64,000 nt of DNA from Candidatus Atribacteria bacterium (GTDB lineage Bacteria; Atribacterota; Phoenicimicrobiia; Phoenicimicrobiales; Stramentimicrobiaceae). The DNA lies in contig JAKPKS010000167.1 in the NCBI GenBank assembly GCA_029553585.1, positions 1-64,000 on the forward strand, written 5' to 3'. Shown one piece after another: positions 33,363-42,236 of the stretch. Position numbers and translations under genes: made by a program. The notes below the pieces were generated by a model, which saw only the letters and a list, made by a program, of their open reading frames with translations, searched no databases and was not told the origin of the DNA. Position 1 is the first letter of the stretch. Each line of letters starts with the position of its first letter.

Positions 33363-35240
33363 ATGATCTTCTATAGAGAGAAACAATTACAAAAAAAAGC
33401 ATTTAAGATATTATTCCCAATTTTGCTGGTTTTTTTTAATTCCATTATTTTAAACCCAATTAGTGCCCTCACTGAGAAGCAGGAAGAACTTATTTCAATT
33501 AATGATATACAGCCTGGAATGAAAGGAATAGGTAAAACTGTTTTTTCAGGTATAAAAATAGAGGAGTTCGCAGTTGAGGTTATAGATATTATTCAAGGTT
33601 CAGAAGTTTCTTATCCCTATATTTTGGTAAAATTGAGTGGAGACCGTATTGATAATAATGGTGGAATTTCGGCTGGTATGAGTGGAAGCCCGGTGTATTT
33701 TGAAGGGAAATTAGCCGGTGCCATATCGCATGCCTGGGAATTGAGCCAGCATAATTTATGCCTTATAACGCCAATACATGTAATGTTAACTCTTTTTGAT
33801 TATATTGACCAGGGAAAGCAAGACAGGACTTCCAACCCAGTGATTGAGGACAGCACTGTCTCCATTTCTATGCCATTTACCGGTATTTTTAAAAAAGATT
33901 TATTGGATTTGATGACCCACCAAACAGCAGATGATCCAAGTTTAAAAAACAATCACCAGCTCATTATTGATTTTCAAAAAATTCAGACACCACTCCTGGC
34001 TAATGGCTTTAAAGGACGAGCGGGCGAATATGTTAAAAATACTCTTCGAAGATTTGGGATTAACTTAATACAAAATATATCAGAATATCAGGATAACGAT
34101 AAGGAATTGAATATTAGTCAGACTACTCAAAAGGTTCAGCCTGGCTCAGCTATTGGTGTACAGTTATCTATGGGGGATGTCAGTGTGATGGGCATAGGGA
34201 CTGCTACTTATTGCCAGGATAATTATGTTCTGGCTTTTGGGCATCCTTTTCTTCATCATGGCTCTGTTTCCTATCTTTTTAGTGCTGTTTATATCTATCA
34301 TAGCTTTCCCAACATCGTTATGCCTTTCAAAATCGGTTCTGCATATCAGTTGTTAGGAGAGGTGATTCAAGACAGGAATGCCGGTATTTTAGCCAGAGTA
34401 AACAAATTTCCCGGCATAGTTTCCTGTAAAATAACGGTAAATGATTTGGACCAAAATATAAAGAAAAATAGTGGGGTAAAAGTAGTTCCCCAGAAAGAAA
34501 TTGTGCAAAGTATTGTACCAGCTCTATTGATGCAGTCCATGGATAATACTCTGGACAGGATAGGTCAGGGTACAGCAAATATTAAGTTTGGCTTTAGAAA
34601 TGCCCATACCGGTGAAATTTTATATTATGAAAATGTTTTTTTTAGTGAAAATGATATAGCAATTGAGGCAAGCAGAGATTTAAACACCCTATTTGATCTG
34701 TTGTACTACAATTTCTGTGAGAAGATTGATTTAAACGAAATAACAATTGAGGTTGCCATTCAGGAACAAAATCGGAGTGCTTTTATTAAAGAAGCCAAAT
34801 TAAATGCTAAAGACTATTATCCGGGGGATAGTTTAGAGGCACAAATCACCATTACTCCATTTAGGTTAGCTGATGAACAAAAAGTGGCTAACATTAAGCT
34901 GCCTGAAGATATTTCTGCTGGAAGTGCCGTATTAATTGTCAGGGGAGGCTCGTCTCAGGAACAGGTGAGCGAAAAGACTATTTCCCAGGACAAACAGGAT
35001 TATTTGCTGAAAGACTGGTCAGGAATCGAAACATATCTGGAGAAAAAGGAAAAAAATAATCAAATAATTGTTGAACTTATTTTATTTAATGAAAATGAAA
35101 AAACTGATTTATCAGAAAGAGCTGAAAAGGATAACCCGAAAGACGATTTAAAGGTTATCCTGGATAGCGATTTTGTGGTAGACGGATATCATGAAATATT
35201 TTTAAATATTAAGAATAAGAATGAAAATGAAACGGAGTAA
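33363..35240 (+). CDS. SpoIVB-type (S55) peptidase domain protein, secreted
   Basis: A signal peptide or membrane anchor (residues about 12-36) precedes a region typical of SpoIVB S55-type proteins: INDIQPGMKGIGKTVFSG at 46-63 and GGISAGMSGSP at 100-110, with Ser107 or Ser109 as candidate nucleophile. The second conserved piece, GIGTATYCQDNYVLAFGHP (His294), comes later, around 278-295, the reverse of the order in SpoIVB where the histidine precedes the serine. The rest (to 625) is unassigned. Such proteins occur in non-spore-formers; the target is unknown. GAGG-type signals are weak at the ATG. It lies 8 bases before ispD. Confidence 0.75.
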   Translation: MIFYREKQLQKKAFKILFPILLVFFNSIILNPISALTEKQEELISINDIQPGMKGIGKTVFSGIKIEEFAVEVIDIIQGSEVSYPYILVKLSGDRIDNNGGISAGMSGSPVYFEGKLAGAISHAWELSQHNLCLITPIHVMLTLFDYIDQGKQDRTSNPVIEDSTVSISMPFTGIFKKDLLDLMTHQTADDPSLKNNHQLIIDFQKIQTPLLANGFKGRAGEYVKNTLRRFGINLIQNISEYQDNDKELNISQTTQKVQPGSAIGVQLSMGDVSVMGIGTATYCQDNYVLAFGHPFLHHGSVSYLFSAVYIYHSFPNIVMPFKIGSAYQLLGEVIQDRNAGILARVNKFPGIVSCKITVNDLDQNIKKNSGVKVVPQKEIVQSIVPALLMQSMDNTLDRIGQGTANIKFGFRNAHTGEILYYENVFFSENDIAIEASRDLNTLFDLLYYNFCEKIDLNEITIEVAIQEQNRSAFIKEAKLNAKDYYPGDSLEAQITITPFRLADEQKVANIKLPEDISAGSAVLIVRGGSSQEQVSEKTISQDKQDYLLKDWSGIETYLEKKEKNNQIIVELILFNENEKTDLSERAEKDNPKDDLKVILDSDFVVDGYHEIFLNIKNKNENETE

Positions 35241-35248
35241 AAATATTC

Positions 35249-35950
35249 ATGAAAAATTTTGCGTTAATTGCTGCAGCTGGGAGCGGGGAAAGGTTACAGA
35301 GCTCCCACAGCAAGATGCTGGTTCAAATTTCAGGTAAGCCACTCCTTTCCTACACTATCGATAAATTTGAAGAATCTGAGCAAATTAATGAGATTATACT
35401 GGTAGTAAGAGCGCAAGATTTGAATAAAATTGAGCAGGAAATAATTAAGAAAAAAAATTACCAAAAAATAAAAAATATTGTCATTGGTGGTTTAACCAGA
35501 CAGGAGTCTGTTTATAATGGGCTGATGGTAATTAAGGAAAATGATGGAATAGTCTGTATTCATGATGGTGCGCGCCCGTTAATACAGAAATGGATGATTG
35601 AAAAACCCTTAGGGATGATTGATAACTATGATGGAGTAATCTTAGCTATGCCAGCCATAGAGACCATTAAGAAGGTGTACTTGCCAGAAATGACGGTAGA
35701 GGAGACAGTGGACCGGAATAAATTCTGGACTATACAGACTCCGCAAATCTTTAAATTAAAGAAGATAAAAGAATATTACCAAAGAGCAAAAAAAGAAAAA
35801 ATTGAAGTTACTGATGATGCCGCTATTTTAGAGCAATATGGAGGAAAAGTAGGTATTCTACGTGGCTCGGAAGAAAATATTAAGGTCACTACAGGAGTAG
35901 ATATACTATTAGCAGAAGTTCTAATAAACAGGTACCATTATAAACCATAA
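35249..35950 (+). CDS. ispD: 2-C-methyl-D-erythritol 4-phosphate cytidylyltransferase
   Basis: Third step of the MEP isoprenoid pathway: CTP plus methylerythritol 4-phosphate gives CDP-ME. The nucleotide motif is AAAGSGERLQSSHSKM near residue 7 (family: AAGSGxRM...K), followed by VIGGLTRQESVYNGL near 78, IHDGARPLI near 100, IQTPQIFKL near 155 and TDDAAILE near 178. At 233 residues the length is normal. ispE follows after 5 bases and ispF soon after, so all three central MEP enzymes are clustered here and probably co-transcribed. Confidence 0.92.
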   Translation: MKNFALIAAAGSGERLQSSHSKMLVQISGKPLLSYTIDKFEESEQINEIILVVRAQDLNKIEQEIIKKKNYQKIKNIVIGGLTRQESVYNGLMVIKENDGIVCIHDGARPLIQKWMIEKPLGMIDNYDGVILAMPAIETIKKVYLPEMTVEETVDRNKFWTIQTPQIFKLKKIKEYYQRAKKEKIEVTDDAAILEQYGGKVGILRGSEENIKVTTGVDILLAEVLINRYHYKP

Positions 35951-35955
35951 ATCAT

Positions 35956-36840
35956 ATGTCACATGTACTTAAATTGAAGAGTTATGCCAAAATAAATTTA
36001 TATTTAGATATTGGCCCAAAATTAGATGATGGTTATCATCGTATTGACACTATTATGCAAACAGTGAATCTATATGATGAATTATTTCTTGAACCGATAA
36101 AAACCCAGGGAATTTTTATTCAGTGTAATGACCGGGAGGTACCTGTTGACAAAAATAGTATAATTTACCGCACAGCCGAAATGCTGCTGGCAAATACTAA
36201 AAAAGGGATAAAAGTTTTCCTTAATAAGCGAATACCAATTGCCTCTGGTTTAGGCGGTGGTTCATCAAATATTGCAACTATTTTAATTGGTATTAACAAA
36301 CTTTTCAAATTGAGTTTAGACAGATCCCACCTCACGGATATAGCTGCTAATTTGGGTATAGATATTCCCTTTTTTATAATTAGAGGAACTGTTTTAGCTC
36401 GGGGCAGAGGAGAACAAATCTTTCCACTTAAGCCTATACATCCTTCACTTCCTTTAATACTGGTCAATCCCGGGATTAAAATTCCAACTAAATGGGCTTA
36501 TCATCTTTATGATCAATCATTTGATAAAAGTAATAAACCGATCAAAAAAATATCACATTATTTAAAAAAGAAGGAAGCAATCAAGCCTATAGAAATTTAT
36601 CAGACTATTTATAATAGTTTTGATTCTGTTATGATTAAAGAATATCCTGTAATTGAACAGATCAAGAACATGCTAAAAGATCTGGGGGCAATAGCTGCTA
36701 CCATATCAGGTAGTGGTTCTACAGTATACGGGGTTTTTGCAGAACGAAAGCAAAGAGATAAATGCTATTCTATAATCAAAGACAAATACCCCTTTGTTTA
36801 TCGCACCCGAACAGTTCAGGCTCGCAATATTATCTTTTGA
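35956..36840 (+). CDS. ispE: 4-diphosphocytidyl-2-C-methyl-D-erythritol kinase
   Basis: Fourth MEP step, phosphorylating CDP-ME with ATP. GHMP-kinase landmarks: KSYAKINLYLDI near residue 7, DGYHRIDTIMQTV near 25, the ATP loop IPIASGLGGGSSN near 93 and ISGSGSTVYGVF near 250. At 294 residues the length is normal. It starts 5 bases after ispD; the following ispF start lies 60 bases on. Confidence 0.93.
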   Translation: MSHVLKLKSYAKINLYLDIGPKLDDGYHRIDTIMQTVNLYDELFLEPIKTQGIFIQCNDREVPVDKNSIIYRTAEMLLANTKKGIKVFLNKRIPIASGLGGGSSNIATILIGINKLFKLSLDRSHLTDIAANLGIDIPFFIIRGTVLARGRGEQIFPLKPIHPSLPLILVNPGIKIPTKWAYHLYDQSFDKSNKPIKKISHYLKKKEAIKPIEIYQTIYNSFDSVMIKEYPVIEQIKNMLKDLGAIAATISGSGSTVYGVFAERKQRDKCYSIIKDKYPFVYRTRTVQARNIIF

Positions 36841-36899
36841 ATGATACAATTTTTAAAAAAATCGTTTTTTAGGTATTTTATTTGTTAACGAGGAATAAC

Positions 36900-37367
36900 A
36901 TGAAGATTGGCTTTGGCTATGATATACATCCCCTAAAAATAGGGGAAAGATTAATCTTGGGTGGCGTGAAAATCAATTCAAAAGCTGGGCTGGTAGGTCA
37001 TTCCGATGCCGATGTAGTTATTCATGCAGTTATTGACTCATTGCTTGGCGCAGCTGGAAAGGGAGATATTGGGGTATTTTTCCCTGATGATCAGGAAGAA
37101 TGGAAAGGAATTTCCAGCCTGATTTTATTAGAAAAGATTAGCAAACTAATTGAGAAAGAAAAATATACAGTTAATAATATTGATATAACTATCATACTGG
37201 AGTACCCTAAGTTATTACCATATTACCCAGAGATGAAAAAAAATATAGCTGGCATCTTAAAAATGAATGAAAAAGAAATTAATATTAAAGCTACCACCAA
37301 TGAAGGAATCGGATTTATCGGCAAAGGAGAAGGCATTGCCGTATTTTGTGTTGCATCATTAGCTTAG
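36900..37367 (+). CDS. ispF: 2-C-methyl-D-erythritol 2,4-cyclodiphosphate synthase
   Basis: Fifth MEP step, cyclising CDP-ME 2-phosphate with release of CMP; zinc-dependent trimer. IGFGYDIHPL carries the zinc ligands Asp and His, GHSDADVVIHAVIDSLLGAAG the third His and the fold core, and GDIGVFFPDD is conserved. The ending IKATTNEGIGFIGKGEGI is typical. An in-frame TTG at 36882 is rejected: the ATG at 36900 has GAGGA 5 bases upstream and gives the normal 155 residues starting MKIGFGYD. Confidence 0.94.
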   Translation: MKIGFGYDIHPLKIGERLILGGVKINSKAGLVGHSDADVVIHAVIDSLLGAAGKGDIGVFFPDDQEEWKGISSLILLEKISKLIEKEKYTVNNIDITIILEYPKLLPYYPEMKKNIAGILKMNEKEINIKATTNEGIGFIGKGEGIAVFCVASLA

Positions 37368-37482
37368 CAATGTGGCTGAGTTTTTTCTGGCTTAAACAAA
37401 CGAGATAAATCAGAATTATAAATGGAATTTTTAGAAACCTGAAAACGGTTTATCTATAAATTTTTAGAAAGGAGTAATACAG

Positions 37483-37836
37483 GTGGAAAATAAAGAAAAT
37501 AAAAATATGGAAAACGGAGAAAATCATAACCAAAAAATCTACCCTCATCAGTTGCCACTGACAACTTTATTTGTCTGGTTTATGGGTATATTAAATGGTA
37601 AGGCCTGGGAAGATTTAGGCTTAATGTCTAATCCTGAGACAAAAGAGGTTAAGCAAGATTTAAAGAAAGCCAAGATATCGATCGACAGTATTGAATTTTT
37701 ACTAACACAAGTTACCAATGAGCTGGATATCGAGGATAAGAAACAGATAGAACACATGTTAGCTAATTTACATATGAATTATGTCGAAAAATATCAAGAA
37801 AGTAAGAAAGAAGTTCAAACAAATAAAAATAATTGA
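37483..37836 (+). CDS. Small DUF1844-type protein
   Basis: A 117-residue protein of unknown function. After a polar start (about 22 residues rich in Asn, Lys and Glu) it reads PLTTLFVWFMGILNGKAWEDLGLM, then NPETKEVKQDLKKAKISIDSIEFL and a helix ending MLANLHMNYVEKY, which matches the DUF1844 pattern (a short hydrophobic segment, then an NPET-like turn and two helices). GTG start with AAAGGAG upstream. It lies between ispF and a TPR gene; neither suggests a role. Confidence 0.7.
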   Translation: MENKENKNMENGENHNQKIYPHQLPLTTLFVWFMGILNGKAWEDLGLMSNPETKEVKQDLKKAKISIDSIEFLLTQVTNELDIEDKKQIEHMLANLHMNYVEKYQESKKEVQTNKNN

Positions 37837-37894
37837 ACAGATAAGTACAAAAATTGTGAATTGTCTAATAATCATTTTCGAAGAGGTGAAAAGT

Positions 37895-38845
37895 ATGATC
37901 ATAAATTGTGAGATTGCCGGTTTCCAAAAAAAAATAAAAAAAATAGCAAAAACAGGGATTATTTTATTTATCTTGTTTTTAGTTTATTTCGGATACAGTA
38001 ATGCACAAGATGCCCAGACTCATTATCAGAATGGGTATCAATATTTCTCGCAAGGTGATTATCAAAAAGCAGAGGAGAATTATAAAAAAGCTATTGAATT
38101 AGATCCAAATTTCGAAAATGCATATTATTGGCTGGGGAAGACCTATAGGCAAACTGGACAATACGATAAGACAATTCCGATTTGGATTGAGGTATTAAAA
38201 ATAAATCCCAGAAATCCTTATGCATTTCGGTATTTGAATGAAAGCTTTCGTGATACTTCCCGGGCAGCAGGGGGAGAGGCTAATAAGTATGTAGTGGAAG
38301 GTTTAAAAATATTAGAAGTCAATGAAAACATTTTTTTAAACGGGAATAGTATGAGTAATAATTCTTTACTATCTGCGATTCCTTATTTTAAAAAGGCTAT
38401 CGATTTAGAAGATAAAACTATAGATGCTCATTATTGGTTGGGAGAAATTTATCAGGCTTTATCCAAAAAAATTAGCTGGCAGTATACTTCTTTAGCTATT
38501 GCCAGTTTTGAAAAAGTTATATCAACTGAAGAAAGCAATAATCCCTTTGCATTCATAAGGCCGTCTGTATATTGGCAGGCCTACCAGGAATTAATGGGAA
38601 TATTTCAACCACTGGGTTTAAATGAAAGAAAAGATAATTTATTAAAACAATTGCAGACAGCAAAAGCAATGCCCTATGAACATGTTTTAAATAATGCAGG
38701 TTATGACAATTTTGGATACCCCGATTCTATTGATATTATTAAAGAAAATTCCAAAGAATTAATGGAAATATGGAAGTATGATGAAGAAAACAGGGCTTTC
38801 AGAGTTGTTAATAAGGAAGTAGTAGGGGAAGAGCCTTTGGAATGA
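37895..38845 (+). CDS. Secreted or membrane-anchored TPR protein
   Basis: A basic start and hydrophobic segment (residues about 14-36, ending GYSNAQDAQ) suggest a signal peptide or anchor. At least two tetratricopeptide repeats follow (YQYFSQGDYQKAEENYKKAI near 46 and AYYWLGKTYRQTGQYDKTI near 72), with a third near 175 (AHYWLGEIYQALSKK). The rest is unassigned. The frame stays open back to 37781, but the ATG at 37895 has GAGGTGA just upstream and gives the signal peptide at the right place. 316 residues. Partner unknown. Confidence 0.72.
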   Translation: MIINCEIAGFQKKIKKIAKTGIILFILFLVYFGYSNAQDAQTHYQNGYQYFSQGDYQKAEENYKKAIELDPNFENAYYWLGKTYRQTGQYDKTIPIWIEVLKINPRNPYAFRYLNESFRDTSRAAGGEANKYVVEGLKILEVNENIFLNGNSMSNNSLLSAIPYFKKAIDLEDKTIDAHYWLGEIYQALSKKISWQYTSLAIASFEKVISTEESNNPFAFIRPSVYWQAYQELMGIFQPLGLNERKDNLLKQLQTAKAMPYEHVLNNAGYDNFGYPDSIDIIKENSKELMEIWKYDEENRAFRVVNKEVVGEEPLE

Positions 38846-38901
38846 AATTATGCCAAGTATAACACAATTATGGCTTAGTATTAGAAATAAAGTTAACAAA
38901 G

Positions 38902-39534
38902 ATGAATAACAATAAACCCGAAAAAATTAAAACTGATAAGAGCAAGAAAGACTTGAGACTGGGAGTAATGGGTGGAGTTTTTGATCCCATCCATATAGGG
39001 CATTTGTTCACAGCAGAGGAAGCGCGAACAAAGTTTAATTTATGTAAAGTGATTTTTGTGCCCTGTTTGCAACCCACTCACAAGAGAAATGACCAGATAA
39101 CTAATATTAAACACCGCTTAAAGATGACTTACCTGGCAACTCAAGGTAATCCCTATTTCGAAGTATCTGAAATAGAAGTCCATCGTCCAGGACCATCCTA
39201 TACTATCGACACCATTAAAGAATTTAGGAAAATTCATGGCTGGCAGACTGACATTTTTTTTATTACTGGTGCAGACGCCTTTTTAGAGATCGATACCTGG
39301 TATAAAAGAGATGAACTGCTAACACTATGCCAGTTTGTGGCAGCAACCAGGCCGGGATATGATCTCAATAAACTGCATGATAATTTTAAAAAAGTATTGA
39401 AAATTATGGAAATTCCCGCCCTGGCTATTTCCTCCACCGACATCAGATACAGAGTAAAAAATAATTTAAGTATTAAGTATATTGTTTTAGAGGAAATAAG
39501 AGAATATATCTATAAACATAAATTATACATCTAA
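38902..39534 (+). CDS. nadD: Nicotinate-nucleotide adenylyltransferase
   Basis: Makes deamido-NAD from nicotinate mononucleotide and ATP. After a polar 20-residue start comes the nucleotidyltransferase motif GVMGGVFDPIHIGHL (HxGH), then FVPCLQPTHK, GPSYTIDTI, FITGADAFLEIDTWY and the ISSTDIR motif near residue 180. The 210 residues are normal apart from the extended N-terminus. yqeK, an LCP gene and rsfS follow, the conserved nadD-yqeK-(lytR)-rsfS neighbourhood of Firmicutes. Confidence 0.92.
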   Translation: MNNNKPEKIKTDKSKKDLRLGVMGGVFDPIHIGHLFTAEEARTKFNLCKVIFVPCLQPTHKRNDQITNIKHRLKMTYLATQGNPYFEVSEIEVHRPGPSYTIDTIKEFRKIHGWQTDIFFITGADAFLEIDTWYKRDELLTLCQFVAATRPGYDLNKLHDNFKKVLKIMEIPALAISSTDIRYRVKNNLSIKYIVLEEIREYIYKHKLYI

Positions 39535-39586
39535 CTTAAAATACAAAAAATTACTATAGCATTATAGGATATGGTATATAATAAAA

Positions 39587-40156
39587 ATGGATTTCGAACA
39601 GATTCAAAATGAATTAAAAAAAACGATGAAAAAGAACAGGTACCAACACGTTTGCCGGGTGAGTGCAGTAGCTGAACAAATTGCAGAGTATTATCATTTA
39701 CCGGTTGAAAATATTAAAATTGCAGGATTAATTCATGATTGTGCTAAAGACTATACTTTTGCCCAACTAAACAGCCTGATAAATAAATATAAAATCAGCC
39801 TTAATGAGGTAGAAAGGCATATCCCCAAGATATGGCATGCTTATGTGGGGGCTGAGATGGCTAAAGATATTTTTCAAATTGATAATCAGGAAATACTGGA
39901 TGCTATAAGGTATCATAGTACTGCTTCTGTTAGATTAGGTTTAATGGGAAAAGTTATATATATAGCTGATAAGATAGAACCAAATAGGAAATCAATAAAA
40001 ACAAAGGAGTTATGGCAATTAATTTGGAAGGATATAGATATGGCGATGTTAGAACTGCTTGATAGAGAACTCAGATATCTGATTTTGAAAAAATTAGTTA
40101 TACACCCTGACACTCTGGAAGTCAGGAATAAAATTATAATCGATAGGGATTTTTAA
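39587..40156 (+). CDS. yqeK: HD-domain hydrolase YqeK (diadenosine tetraphosphatase type)
   Basis: HD-superfamily phosphohydrolase; relatives cut Ap4A symmetrically to two ADP. HVCRVSAVAEQIA near residue 22 gives the first His, AGLIHDCAKDY near 46 the HD pair, and IWHAYVGAEMA and IRYHSTAS the later His residues; YIADKIEPNR near 126 is characteristic of the family. At 189 residues the length is normal. It has no clear Shine-Dalgarno; a TATAAT-like box lies just before the ATG. It ends 3 bases before the LCP gene. Confidence 0.85.
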   Translation: MDFEQIQNELKKTMKKNRYQHVCRVSAVAEQIAEYYHLPVENIKIAGLIHDCAKDYTFAQLNSLINKYKISLNEVERHIPKIWHAYVGAEMAKDIFQIDNQEILDAIRYHSTASVRLGLMGKVIYIADKIEPNRKSIKTKELWQLIWKDIDMAMLELLDRELRYLILKKLVIHPDTLEVRNKIIIDRDF

Positions 40157-40159
40157 TCA

Positions 40160-41317
40160 ATGGTAAGATCTGAAAGACACGATAAAGCAAAAAACAGAAG
40201 AAAAAAAGTTATCCAAATCTTGTTTTTGGGTCTTTTGTTAATTACATGTCTGACTTTAATGTATTTTTTTAATGTTTTCCCATTTCATTCAGCAATATTA
40301 GCCTATGATAGATTAAACATATTAGCAGTTGGTACAGATAGTGTTGATACTAAAGGAAGGGCTGATACTATTTTAATTTTAAGTGTAGCTCCCAAAACTA
40401 AGGATACTATATTGTTTTCAATACCCAGAGATATGAGGGTGGTAATTCCGGATAGGGGAATGGATAAGATTAATCACGCTTTTGCTTATGGTGGAATTGA
40501 TTTGCTTGAAAGAACGGTAGAAGAGTTTATGGGCATACCGATTCATTATTACGGGGTGGTTGATTTTGAAAGTTTCCGATACATTATTGATGCACTTGAT
40601 GGAGTAAATATTTTTGTGGAAAAAGATATGCATTACATCGACCGCGCAGGTTCCTTAAAAATTAACTTGTATCAAGGCCAACAGATTTTGAATGGCGAAA
40701 AAGCTTTGGAATATGTCAGATTTCGCTCTGATGCATTAGGCGATTTAGGTAGAATACAGAGGCAACAGAAATTAATTAACGCAGTAATTGACAAGGTCTT
40801 GAATTTTGAAAGTTTGACTAAGATACCTGCTTTAATCAATAATCTAGGCGAGTATATTAATACCAATATAAATCCAAATGATTTAGTATCCCTGGCCAGA
40901 ATTATGAGTGATATAGATAGAAATAAAATATGGGTAGAAACGATTAAAGGTGAACCACAATATATAGGTGGTGTAAGTTTTTTAGTTTCAGATGCTCAAG
41001 AGGTAAAAAAACGCGTTCAGAACTTATTAGACAACAAGTATAGAGGGTGTAAAATAGAAGTGTTAAATGGTAATCGTATTCCTGGTATAGCACATAATGT
41101 TGCCAATAAAATGAAAGAGCTTGGTTTTAATGTTGTTAACATAGATAATGCTGACCACTTTGATTATCAAAAAACAGTGCTTATTTTGTATTCAAATGAT
41201 GCCAGACTGGAAGAATATGTAACTAATTTTTTAAAAGATATACAAATAGTTCACAAAGAACAGCCCAGTAATGGTATAGATATGACTATAATAGTAGGGA
41301 AAAATATGGTATACTAA
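40160..41317 (+). CDS. LytR-CpsA-Psr (LCP) family protein with LytR_C domain
   Basis: Membrane-anchored phosphotransferase family that attaches lipid-linked polymers to peptidoglycan. Membrane segment at residues about 17-36, then the LCP domain: NILAVGTDSVDTKGRADTI near 53, FSIPRDMRVVIPDRG near 83, DKINHAFAYGG near 100 and LNGEKALEYVRFRSD near 176 with the conserved Arg residues. The last 90 residues fit the LytR_C domain (IEVLNGNRIPGIAHNVANKM). It may take the product of the WecA/WecG cluster at 6-10 kb; that link is inference. Confidence 0.87.
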   Translation: MVRSERHDKAKNRRKKVIQILFLGLLLITCLTLMYFFNVFPFHSAILAYDRLNILAVGTDSVDTKGRADTILILSVAPKTKDTILFSIPRDMRVVIPDRGMDKINHAFAYGGIDLLERTVEEFMGIPIHYYGVVDFESFRYIIDALDGVNIFVEKDMHYIDRAGSLKINLYQGQQILNGEKALEYVRFRSDALGDLGRIQRQQKLINAVIDKVLNFESLTKIPALINNLGEYINTNINPNDLVSLARIMSDIDRNKIWVETIKGEPQYIGGVSFLVSDAQEVKKRVQNLLDNKYRGCKIEVLNGNRIPGIAHNVANKMKELGFNVVNIDNADHFDYQKTVLILYSNDARLEEYVTNFLKDIQIVHKEQPSNGIDMTIIVGKNMVY

Positions 41318-41394
41318 AAAAAATTTAGATTTGACTGAACGTTATGAGTTTTCCTTATTTCACAGTAATAAACAGGTTTTAAGGAGAGTTGTAT

Positions 41395-41748
41395 TTGATT
41401 GATAATTCCCAAGAAATTGCTCTATACTTGGCATGGGCACTGGAAGAAAAAAAAGCTAAAGATACAATTATCCTTGATATTAAACAGATTTCTATTATTG
41501 CCGATTATTTTATTATCTCAACAGCTCTGTCTACTGCACATTTAAAAACTTTAATTACTACCCTGATAGAAAAAATAAAAGAGAATGAGATTAATCGCAA
41601 TTTGAGTTATGAAGGTAATGAATATACTGGGTGGGTGCTGCTGGACTGTGGGGATATAGTTATACACCTTTTTTCCGAGGAAAAGAGAAATTTTTATCAT
41701 CTGGAACAACTCTGGCAGGATGCAAAACAAATTCATTTCAAAATATAA
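41395..41748 (+). CDS. rsfS: Ribosomal silencing factor RsfS
   Basis: Binds L14 of the large subunit and blocks subunit joining in slow growth. Landmarks: AWALEEKKAKDTIILDI near residue 12, ADYFIISTALSTAHL near 35 and EYTGWVLLDCGDIVIHLF near 75. Two TTG starts exist; the one at 41395 is 6-7 bases behind AAGGAGAG while 41389 abuts it, so 41395 is taken, giving 117 residues. The place after nadD-yqeK is conserved. Confidence 0.9.
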   Translation: MIDNSQEIALYLAWALEEKKAKDTIILDIKQISIIADYFIISTALSTAHLKTLITTLIEKIKENEINRNLSYEGNEYTGWVLLDCGDIVIHLFSEEKRNFYHLEQLWQDAKQIHFKI

Positions 41749-41812
41749 GTAAGATTTAATGAAAATATATAAAATGAAATATTTTTTAAATAAATTAGGA
41801 GGTGAATAAAAG

Positions 41813-42214
41813 GTGAAGACTCAGAGGAAAAACTTTGGTCAATGGTTGGTAGGGATAATAATATTATTGATAGGCATTGTTTTTTTAATTGAAAACTTCT
41901 ATGGAATTGAAATTTGGGAAAATGTCTGGCTTTTTTGGCCGGTAATATTTATTCTCTGGGGTCTGGTAGAATTATTACCAAGAAAATCCATCTTTTTTGG
42001 GTTAATCCTTTTGGCCATTGGAATCATATTTTTATTAAAAAATTTAGAATTATACCAATGGCCTGATTATATTTGGAAATATTGGCCGGTAATTATTATT
42101 GCTCTTGGCATTGATCAGCTAATGTTGGGACCTGAATCAGTATCAACAAAACCAATTCAAACTAATGGGAAAGTAACCAAGAAAATGCTTGTTCAAGATG
42201 ATGAAATAATATGA
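41813..42214 (+). CDS. LiaI/LiaF-like (DUF5668) membrane protein
   Basis: A 133-residue membrane protein with four hydrophobic stretches in two repeats, each ending in a WPVI turn (FWPVIFILWGLVELL and YWPVIIIALGIDQLM), typical of the LiaI-LiaF-like transmembrane region. No soluble sensor domain follows. Role unknown; relatives act in cell-envelope stress sensing. GTG start with AGGAGGTGA upstream, the strongest ribosome-binding site in this part. Confidence 0.68.
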   Translation: MKTQRKNFGQWLVGIIILLIGIVFLIENFYGIEIWENVWLFWPVIFILWGLVELLPRKSIFFGLILLAIGIIFLLKNLELYQWPDYIWKYWPVIIIALGIDQLMLGPESVSTKPIQTNGKVTKKMLVQDDEII

Positions 42215-42236
42215 TATTCAATACTGGTGAGGCAGA

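Noticed and set aside
36882-36899. TTG at 36882 as ispF start
   Set aside because: No Shine-Dalgarno; the ATG at 36900 has GAGGA at proper distance and gives the usual N-terminus.
37781-37894. Start of the TPR gene at 37781
   Set aside because: It would overlap the DUF1844 gene by 56 bases and push the signal peptide inside the protein; ATG at 37895 has a good GAGGTGA.
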